Shown here in pieces: positions 55,766 to 64,000 of a DNA stretch of 64,000 bases. The position numbers and the translations under genes are program-made. The notes beneath the pieces are model-generated. The model was not told the origin of the DNA. It ran no database searches and saw nothing but the letters and a program-made list of their open reading frames with translations. Every line of letters begins with the position of its first letter. Position 1 is the stretch's first letter. Source of the stretch: Diadema setosum (Eukaryota > Echinodermata > Echinoidea > Diadematoida > Diadematidae); the NCBI GenBank assembly GCA_033980235.1, contig CM067059.1, forward strand, positions 18,548,100-18,612,099. The letters run 5' to 3'.

Positions 55766-56235
55766 CCCTTTGTTTTGTGTTGGGGAAAACATTGCTTCGA
55801 CTGCTGCAAAATTTTGCAGGCTTATAGAGTTTGTCAAACTGATCATATTACATAATGACGACGATATAAGACTTAGTCCTCTTCGTTATGCAAATAATGG
55901 TCAAAGTTCATATTTAAAAATACAAATGTTAAAGTGAAGGTGACGTTAAAAGACTTTATCGCCATGTTTGATTTCTGTTTTTGTTTTTTTTTTACATTAT
56001 AAAAACCTATTGGTAAATATTCAGTTACATGGCCTCTCTAATCGATTTACTTGCACACGCCGACACACGCATGAAATTTTCACTTGGTTGCATAACAGAA
56101 ACAATTTGATCGGAATTATGTGGGACTGTATATAGAACTGGACTTCATGAATATTTCTCAATATTACTTCAAGTCACTATTTAACATCCTTTTCGTCCCA
56201 TGACCGATATCTGATGGCCCCAGCGTATCACCTAA

Positions 56236-56706
56236 CTCGTCTTCAGTGTGATGAGTGTCATATCTCATTGAGATTTTGATGTTGTAACTAGAAATATCTA
56301 TAAGTGTATATCATGGGTCACTAAACGATAGGGTTAAAGACTATACCATTATGGAAGTGTATATATTAAAGTTCCTGTTTACCTTTGGGAGCAGTGATTT
56401 AAAAAATTTTCAAGATATCACATTTGATGCATAGGTGTAGGTCTGTTGTCACAAAACATCCTACCATATAAAATTTTCGCAATAGAGCCTAAAATATAAG
56501 GAGATATCAGTATTTTTCTCAATAAACCATAACTGTTGACAGTTTAGTCTGGAAACATTTTTATTATAACCATTGTTCACATTTTGTGTACTTAACCCTT
56601 TCTTTGCCCATCCTTTCTTTGCCCATGAGTCACATGTGCAAACATTTCAAACACATAGCTATGGGCAGGGAATGAATGTGGCATTCAGAGGGTTAACAAT
56701 ACTTAA
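56236..56706. other. Intron; nothing recognised
   Basis: AT-rich, with a CTTTGCCCATC duplication at about 56,597-56,625 (TTTCTTTGCCCAT twice). No gene. Confidence 0.4.
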
Positions 56707-57164
56707 AGGAGACTTCCGGATGATTTTCAGATTTTTACATTTGAACAACTATAAAATTAGTTATACTGAGGACAGAGTTTCAGAATTTATGATAATTGGG
56801 ATGAAGAATAAGAATATTTTCAAAATTTAGAACAAATTGCAATGAACAAGGATGATGACATGGCAGAGTCACCATAAGAATGCATGATGGGGCTCAAGGA
56901 AGCACAACAAAAGAAGATGGCATGCATAGATTATACACAGGTGAACTTGCAAGCAAGCGGTATTGTAATGGAATTTCACTGCTACATTTCTGAAATATGT
57001 GAGCCTCCTATGTCATCAACCTTGTTCAGTGTAATTTGTTTAAGGTTTTTCAGAGTATTGTTTCTCTGTTCAAGAACCACAATAAATTCCAGAAATCTAT
57101 ACATGGAGTTGTCAATTTATGTACTACATGATGTGAAATTATGAAAATCGTCTGGAATGTTCCT
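56707..57164 (+). mobile_element. TTAA MITE, copy 2, upstream of the FANCM exon
   Basis: 458 bp with TTAA on both sides (56,703-56,706 and 57,165-57,168). It is the reverse complement of 51,616-52,076 over its full length at high identity. The pair brackets the 1,070-base FANCM exon. Confidence 0.9.
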
Positions 57165-58756
57165 TTAACATTAATTATACAGATTCAAATTTTTACAGTG
57201 GCTGTTTCTATCCCTAACTCACATTTTATAACTATTTTAAAGCACTAAACCTGGGTTTTTGTTTCATCTGCAAATGGTAAATTATGCCTTTAACTCTTTA
57301 TGTGCCATGTTCGCACACCTGACTCAGTCGACGGTGTGCCAACTTCGCATATTCTGCTCAAAAGCACAAACCGGCCCAAACCGATCGATAAATCGCCAAA
57401 TGCCACAGTCTGGCATGAGACAGAGAAATGTATAAAAAAAAAGAGGAGGGACTTTGCGAGGGTGTGGGAGGGGGGTGTCCCCCCTCCAAGGGTGAGGCCT
57501 TTTTGAAATTTAAGGTATGAAAAAACTTATTTTAATGCATTTTACAACTGAAATTTACTATTATTGTTATGAGGTACATTTTACAGATAAACATTGTGAT
57601 ACAATATGTAATTGAACTCATGAATGACACTTGAAAAATCTAAAGGAAGGAATATGCTTAACTGTTATACCTTCTCAAATGTGAGGCCACAATGCACCTC
57701 AGTAATGGGAAAGACTTCCTTTTGAGACAGCCACCCCAATGACACTAGTTTGTAGTACTAAATAAGTGCAGATCTATACCTAACATTATACAACTCTACC
57801 TAGCCTAACCTTGCTTGCGATACGCACGGATGCACGCACTCACTTTTGGGTGGCTGTCTCAAAAGGAACTCCTGCCCAGTAATGTACACCCAGGTGACAT
57901 CTTGCTGGATTCAGTTCATAGGGGTACAAAAAAAAAAGTGTTATAAATAAATCACAGCTTAGCACTGTTGGCTTCCGTAGTTGATGAGTGCGTGGCACAT
58001 TGTACAAAACGCTCTCCCTGCCTCTTCAGCTTTCTTTATCGTATCTTTATCTTTATCGTATCTTTATCTTTATCGTATCGTATCTTTATCGTATCGCCCA
58101 AGCGAATCCTTGCGGCGGATGATGTATCACAAGTTCGAGGCCCCGAGGAAGTCAATTGACTCGCTGGCCTAGAAGACGAAACCACTGCCACTTGAACTTA
58201 TTGGAGACATCTTTTTCAATATCCGCTACACGAGGGTCATCCTTATCGAGGGTCTTCATTTTCTTGCTGAAGAAAAAATACTCTCACCGGTCCACAAAAT
58301 CACGATGACAAATGTAGTCACGGCAACCATCATGCAGTCCATCGTAATCAGCGTGAGGGATACAATAGCAGCGCATTGCGCTGAACGCTGCGGCAGGATG
58401 CATAATACACAGCTACAGCTACAGCCTCACACGTGTGCATCACACCACACTGCAAGCTATTGTAGAAGTAGATCGATGTATGCATGTTTCACATCCACGC
58501 CACTTACTTGTACTGTACTTAGCAGAAAAGAGTATAGAAGCGCACGTGCGCTCTTTTCTTCGCAGTATGTACAGTCCATTTCACGCATCATCATGCATGC
58601 AACATCGCACAGCTGCCCGCTGACAAAATGCACTCATCACCATTCACACAATGCAATGCCGATACATCACAGCTACTACGATACGGTATCACACACGCAG
58701 CATCCGCTTTAGATAGTACGGCGAGATATGGTGGCTGCAAAAAAAAGAAAAAAGAA
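57165..58756. other. Intron with a GTATCTTTATC microsatellite
   Basis: A (TCGTATCTTTATCTTTA)n-like run lies at about 58,036-58,097. A CAxxACAC-rich stretch follows at 58,400-58,710. TGAGACAGCCACCC at 57,722 and its complement GGGTGGCTGTCTCAAAAGGA at 57,848 suggest a short old MITE (about 57,716-57,868). No gene. Confidence 0.45.
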
Positions 58757-60040
58757 AACTAGAAATGTCGCTTTGGCGACTGGTATGCCTCCGCCATAAT
58801 GCATGATTTTCCCAATAGGTCTAGATAGTACATGTGGACACTGTGTGAGTACATTTTCACAAAATTGGCAAAATATTGGACAAGTTTGTCACAAATGTGT
58901 TGAATGTTCACCTTCCTTGACGTAGGTTTAATTGGATGAATAGGAGAGCATGTATCTAGGGATTTAAGGACTTTAACTTGACTTTGACCAATTCATACAT
59001 TTAGGCATTGAGTAATTTTCAAGGTACAGGTGTGGAGAAAAAGTGCAATTTCTGAATTGAATAGTAAATTGTTACCATTTTCATCTGGCCCTTGACCCTA
59101 AAATTCATAAGATAATTACTTTCAGGTAGAACATGCATAATATGTACTAAGTTTCAAGGTAACTTGAGCCACTTCCGAGATATGGAGGAAAAAGTTAGTT
59201 CAGCACTTTAACTTGATCTTTGACCTTTTGACCTTTGAGGCAAAAAAAGAAAAAAAAAAACTTTCCAGAGAATTTCTATTAGGTTACACACGCATACACC
59301 AAGTGTAAAAAAATAACCCTGCTGGCATTGTATAAATATGAGGGTAATAGTAACATTTTGAAGTCTTGCACTTGACCTTTGACCCCTGACCTTTGACCCC
59401 ATGAACCCTACATTCTCTAGATAATCACTTCCAGTCAGTACATGTATATACTATGTTCCATGAAGATACCTTGAACAATTTTCCAAGGTACGGAAAAAAA
59501 AAAAGAAGTTTTAATATTTTTACTTGACCTTTTGACCTTTGACCTTTGACCTCATGACCCAAACTTTCACCAGAGAATCTTAATTGGGTAATACATGTAT
59601 ACACTAAGTTTCAAGAAAATCTCTTCAGGCATTCAATAGATATGGTGGAAATAGTAAAATTTTATGTATTTGACCCTGACCTTTTGACCTTTGACCTCAT
59701 GACCCAAACTTTCACCAGAGAATCTTAATTGGGTAAAACATGTATACACTTAGTTTCAAGAAAATATCTTTAGGCATTCAATAGATATGGTAGAAATAGT
59801 GAAATTTTATGTATTTGACCTTGACCTTTTGACCTTTGACCTTGAGCATGTGCACCCAAAAGTTGATAGGCACAACTTCACCCCCTAATACACATACATG
59901 CCAAGTTTCATTAGGATACCTCAACAGGTTTCGATAGTTACCTTGTCCACAAAATTCATTATGGACGGACGGAAGGACGGACGGACGGACGGACAACCCG
60001 AAAACATAATGCCTCCGGCACCACTTCGTGGCGGAGGCAT
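58757..60040 (+). mobile_element. Family A hairpin-capped element, copy 4
   Basis: Complete copy: starts AACTAGAAATGTCGCTTTGG, has dense GACCTTTTGACCTTTGACC blocks, CCACAAAATTCATTATGG, a GGAC tract (59,963-59,993) and the terminal hairpin ending GGCGGAGGCAT. It is preceded and followed by A-rich sequence. Very similar to copy 2. Confidence 0.9.
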
Positions 60041-60967
60041 AAAAAGAGGAAAATCACAGAAAGTTTCCCGACAGTGTATTTTCCCCCCAGAATTTCAAAA
60101 TCCGCAGAAATCTGCAGATCCGCGGAAATCCGCAGAATCGCGGAGAAATCTCATGCCTGCACAGTACAATGAAAGTGTTTGTTGCGGTTCCGTTCCTCTC
60201 ACATGTAACTTACATTTTATGTAATGATTGACCAGCAAGCAGTGTTCCCTTCTGGATTTATGTGTGAATTCTAAGTTCCTGTCACTGTTTTGTGTGCAAA
60301 AGTCATGCATTTACAGTAATGTAGCTACTGGTCATATGAAAGAAAAACATGGGCGTCACCGGGGGGTGCGCTGGGTGCGAACACGCACCCCCCTTCAAGC
60401 CCTAAAAAAAAATGAAAAAAATTACCACTTCAGTCTGCGAGCGACCTCAACGCCGGACGCTAAATACAATTGTTCTTTTTTTATTATTCTTATTATTATA
60501 TACATTTTCTTTTTTTTTTGCACCAGGGACAAAAAAAAAAAAAAATCGCACCCCAGGCTTTGGCAGCACTGATGTTCCTTTACAGTGTTTACTATCTATT
60601 GACCGTACTGTATCCGTACGGTATTTCACTCATTGTGCAACGGATTATTGAATTTCAATTCTGAAAATGCAAAAGCTCCGTCACGTAAGAGGGGGATACC
60701 CCTCCCACACCCTACCCCATTAGGTCTCCAACCATACACTTACCAAACTTGGGGGATTGACAAATTTCAGAATATTTCATCAAAAAGCATGTTTGATATC
60801 TGTCACTTGAATTCAAATATATTCAAAATTTCCCTCATCCTCTTTGATTTATGTTTCCCCCGCTCGGTTCCTAAACACAGATTAACAAGACTTGACACAT
60901 TTGGAGACTGACAATTTTTCGGAGTATTCTAAAGAAGTGTGCATCAGATTGCTCTATTTCAATTCTA
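60041..60967. other. Intron; nothing recognised
   Basis: Short GC-rich patch with GGGTGCGCTGGGTGCGAACA at about 60,360 and poly-A/poly-T runs. No repeat ends identified, no gene. Confidence 0.4.
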
Positions 60968-62015
60968 ACAAGAGACCCACGGGTCTAGCACTCACCTAAG
61001 TATTGCAAGTTCACCTTTCACGCAGTCACTAATCTAAATTATTCACAGCTCTACTAAAATTTGACCAGGCATTCTCAAGTAGAAGATGAAAATGTACAAT
61101 AAAAAAAAGGGCCCAATTTTTTTAAGATTCCTTAATTTGGGGGGATTGGGGCCCCCCGGGGCCCTCTGGGTGGGGCATGGTGCCCATTTTGATAAATTGA
61201 GATCCTGACCCCCTAGGGATGCTACCTGCCAAGTTTGATGAAAATCCATCATGAGGTTTTCAGGAAGAAGATGAAAATGTACAATTCAGGCCCCCATTTG
61301 GACCTTCCCACCCCCCCCCCCCCCCCGTCCCCAAGAGGGGCACCCCTGGATCTGCTATGAACAAACCTGAAACTACAGTCATTAATGTACTCACTCATAG
61401 TATTATCTTAGCTCTATAACTTCTGATTCTAGAGAAGATTTTTAAAGATTTCTTCATTTTGGGGGGTTTGGGGCCCCCTGGGGGCCCCCTAGGTGGGGCA
61501 TGGTGCCCATTTTAACAAATTGAGATCCTAACCCCCTAGGGATGCTACCTGCCAAGTTTGGTGAAAATGGGTCATGGGGTTCTCAAGAAGAAGATGAAAA
61601 TGTACAATTTAGGCCCCATTAGGACCACTCCCCACCCTCCTCCCCTGGGTCCCAAGGGGGGCACCCCTGATTCTGCCATGAACAAACTTGAAACTACAGT
61701 CATCAATGTACTAACTCATAGTATTAACTTAGCTCTATCACTTCTGGTTCTAGAGAAGAAGATTTTTACAGATTCCTTAATTTTGGGGGGTTTGGGGCCC
61801 CCTGGGGGCCCCCTGGGTGGGGCATGGTGCCCATTTTAACAAATTGAGTTCCTAACCCCCTAGGGATGCTACCTGCCAAGTTTGATGGAAATCGGTCTTG
61901 GGGTTTTCAAGAAGAAGATGAAAATGTCGGACGGACGGACGACGGACGACGGACAACGGACGCCGGACGAAGGGCGATCGCAATAGCTCACTTGAGCCTT
62001 TGGCTCAGGTGAGCT
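60968..62015 (+). mobile_element. Family B hairpin-capped element, complete copy
   Basis: It starts AACAAGAGACCCACGGGTCT, whose AGACCC/GGGTCT forms a short hairpin, then CACTCACCTAAG. About 2.5 units of ~330 bp follow (from 61,110), with GGGGCCCCCTGGGGGCC-type text and AGGGATGCTACCTGCCAAG. Then comes a GGACGGACGACGGAC tract (61,929-61,970) and the terminal hairpin CTTGAGCCTTTGGCTCAGGT. Followed by an A-run. Confidence 0.86.
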
Positions 62016-62140
62016 AAAAATGCAAAAGGCAAGCTCTGCCGTCTGGGAAGGGGCTACCCCTCCAACACCCTCCCCCTGTCAACTTCCATATACTATGCCT
62101 ACACAGTGATGTTCGTCAAGAAGTTATCTTTTTCCTTTTT

Positions 62141-62745
62141 AGGTGATACGCTATCAGTGTATCACCTATTGTGATTGTCAAAATCTGTCTTTTTTCTTAT
62201 TCTTCTTTCTTTCTGCCACATTTTGTGTCGTCAATATCTCAAGAATGACATTACGGAATAACATGACATTTTCAGTCAACATGTCTCATGACAATATCTA
62301 GCCACAATATGGTTTTCATGACAGTAACATATCTATGACGTCATCTAGGCGCCATTTTGTGATTTTCGGACCATGTTACATGATCGATCATAACTTCATA
62401 ACTAAAGGTCATTTCTGTATCATTTTTGGTGGACATAAAGTTCAGGTCACGTTCTATCTTACTTTTTAATGCTAATTACCTAGGACATCATTACACGCGC
62501 GTATGCACGCGTCAAACTTTTAAAAGGCTCAAAACAACTTTCCAATGGGAAATCTCGAAGTTTCAGACAATTTTAAGCGTTCCGCGCGTACGTGTCCGTC
62601 CGTGCATTTTCGCGCAAGCAACATGAAAATGCACATTTTTTGACAGATTTGGATTCCTGATACATTAAGTAACAATATCCACTGATTTCCGATCAATTTT
62701 GACCTATAACAAAGGAATGCGCTGGCGTCAAATTTGAAATTAATA
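62141..62745 (-). mobile_element. Family G hairpin-capped element, copy 2, truncated by DIRS copy 2
   Basis: It opens with hairpin AGGTGATACGCT/AGTGTATCACCT and parallels copy 1 for about 600 bp (CTGCCACATTTTGTG, GTCATCTAGGCGCCATTTTG, CCAATGGGAAATC). The match stops at about 62,745 where the DIRS-related sequence begins. Confidence 0.82.
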
Positions 62746-64000
62746 TTAAACTTCAAACGGTAAGTTCTCGTTTAATCTTCCATTTTATATCGTAATTTCG
62801 TGAGAGATTACGTCATATATGAGATTTCGAAGCCAGTGGTTACATTCTCGAGGCAACCCCCCCAAAAGGGGTAGGGAGCATACCTTGGATAGAGGTTCCA
62901 TTGCAATTCTCATTCAGGCTGAATGCTGCATAGCTATTGTGTCTCCAAGAGTTCACAAGTTCAGGCAGTTCAAGACATGTCTGCTCAAATCTTAGGGCTT
63001 CAGTCTATTTTTGGATAATTGTTTCTACAAAGTTTTTCTCAGCAGGACAGGGCTTGTTGTAGTACTTGCGAAAGGTTCTTTCGTTGGCCCAACCGGCTTG
63101 CGCAAGTATCTTTAGATACTGGGAAATTTCCCTTAATGGCTGCGGAGGTAGACGCTGCCCGAGTAGAGTGCGCCTTGTAGATCCCTGTATCAATACCCGC
63201 AGCCTCCAAAACCTCCTTAATCCAGCGAGCGATTGTTTGAGAGGATACCCTGTGATACGGTTTCTTGTAGCTAACAAAAAGGTACCGTTCACTAGCTCTG
63301 ATCCTGCGGGTCCTTCTGATGTATTCCTGCAAGTACCTGACCACACAAAGTCTCCTGTCTGGTGGGTATGCCTGGAGCTTGACACTGTGTGAGTACTTTC
63401 CAGGCTTGCTCTGTTTTAGGAGATCATGAAGGTGAAAAGTGACTGCATTCTCTCTTAACACCATATCATCCATGCTTAGGTAGTGTAATGATTGAATCCT
63501 TTGTGCTGAGATTAATGCAATAATCACACACAATTTAAGCGTCAATTTTTTCAGGTCCAATACGTGCGCTGGGGACCAAGAACGAAGAAATTTGAAAACA
63601 AGGTTAACGTCCCACGTTTCCATGTATCTAGGCTTTGGTGGGCGTAGCTGAAAGACTCCCTTCATAAACCTCTGGATAAAGGGATGGTTTCCAACTGTAA
63701 ACATAGTATCTCGAAGTATCACAAATGAAGATAGAGCACTCCGTGCTAAGTTTATGACACTGTAACCTGCCCCTTTTTCAAAGAAAATGTCACTCAGGAA
63801 TTCCAGGACAGCTTGAACATCTGAATACAAGTAGTTGCTGCATTTCTTGTCACAAAATGCTTTCCATTTGTTTATGTACACTGCATACTGTTTCTTAGTC
63901 CCTTTTCTCCAAGAGGAGGCCTTACAGCAATTATCCGTGCATTCAATCCCGCATCCCTGAAGGGGTTGCACAGAACCTGCAAGCAAGAAGATCAATCTGA
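62746..64000 (-). mobile_element. Second DIRS-type element, partial, runs off the right edge
   Basis: At 62,750-62,810 lies an ICR-like sequence (ACGGTAAGTTCTCGTTTAAT then GAGATTACGTCAT), diverged from the first copy. The tyrosine recombinase follows on the minus strand. The part that should lie beyond the ICR, up to a 3' terminal repeat, is missing: family G begins directly. RT and gag would lie right of the window. Confidence 0.8.
63005..63995 (-). pseudogene. DIRS tyrosine recombinase, copy 2, one-base frameshift
   Basis: Same family as the recombinase at 24,720-25,676, with clear but moderate identity (shared KLTLKLC, SAQRIQSL, YPPDRRLC, VSSQTIARW). Arg166, His276 and Arg279 (KAHSTRAASTSAA) are intact. 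The frame is then shifted by one extra base near 63,110. QAGWANERTF and RKYYNK, which hold the Trp and the Tyr nucleophile, are read in the other frame down to the stop at 63,005. The frame begins with no ATG, just after TTCTTGCTTGCAG/G, as in copy 1. This suggests the recombinase exon is spliced. Length otherwise equals the first copy. Confidence 0.88.

Larger units (their letters stand above)
53567..56235 (-). mobile_element. Family G hairpin-capped element, copy 1
   Basis: On the plus strand it opens with the hairpin AGGTGGTACGCT..CGTATCACCT (53,569-53,596), a CTTCTTTCTTTCT tract, then GACGAATTTTGTGGACAAAA (53,641). It closes with AGCGTATCACCTAACTCG, complementary to the opening. ATGACGTCATC-type CRE-like words recur (53,760, 55,110, 55,270). 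It is nested with a MITE (54,287-55,074) and a tRNA-like unit. Confidence 0.78.

Noticed and set aside
58305..58712. 135-codon plus-strand frame rich in His, Thr and Ser
   Set aside because: Compositional: CA-rich sequence gives His/Thr codons in several frames at once (58,435-58,623 is open too).
63066..63392. Plus-strand frame overlapping DIRS recombinase copy 2
   Set aside because: Antisense shadow of the recombinase coding sequence.

Overview
The window looks like a repeat-laden piece of a marine invertebrate genome. I think an echinoderm is most likely, but this rests on my memory of similar repeats and not on a diagnostic gene. It is AT-rich, has spliced genes, a tRNA-derived SINE, a LINE, DIRS-type tyrosine-recombinase retrotransposons, pogo/Tigger-like TA-flanked elements, TTAA-flanked MITEs and many tandem-repeat-bearing elements. 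I see no bacterial operons, rRNA or CRISPR.

Only one host gene is recognisable: two exons of FANCM on the minus strand. The upstream exon (52,419-53,488) carries the conserved acidic SQVP..QD..YL.DSF segment. The downstream exon (1,553-1,733) starts the ERCC4-like nuclease fold. Splice phases match (0/0), so 1,734-52,418 reads as one intron of about 50.7 kb. Everything right of 53,488 is the preceding intron, and everything left of 1,553 the following one.

Layout of the big intron, left to right. At 2.4-15.6 kb lies a wrecked LINE (endonuclease pieces, RT start, far C-terminus, ATTGAA-rich tail), cut by several MITEs and by a 6.9-kb head-to-head palindrome (7,078-13,999). The palindrome arms carry two outward-facing decayed copies of the same unassigned transposon-associated protein. 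At 16.4-20.8 kb are two copies of a hairpin-capped, GACCTTTGACC-rich repeat (family A). From 20.9 to about 29.8 kb is an inverted A-like copy split by an 8-kb TA-flanked element, which contains a ~320-bp satellite, which contains a complete but decayed 5.4-kb DIRS element with inverted terminal repeats and an internal complementary region. At 30.8-50.5 kb a short unit occurs twice: once nearly intact (30.8-31.4 kb), and once blown apart over 14 kb by a SINE, family A, family H, a 5.1-kb TIR element and a 4.5-kb TIR element. Between the copies (31.6-35.6 kb) is tandem-repeat element E, split by a TA-flanked element.

In the upstream intron (53.5-64 kb) are family G (with a nested MITE and a tRNA-like head), an inverted partner of a MITE seen on the other side of the FANCM exon, family A, family B, a second G fragment, and a second DIRS copy running off the right edge.

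The main novelty candidate is that families A, B, E, G, H and the cassette inside the DIRS element share one plan. This is a short 5' hairpin, a stretch complementary to a long 3' terminal hairpin, internal tandem repeats often made of AGGTCAAAGGTCA-type words, a (GGAC)n tract, and in several a conserved CCACAAAATT word. Two copies have readable empty sites, and both sit in runs of A. They look like one large superfamily of nonautonomous mobile DNA that I cannot assign to a known class.
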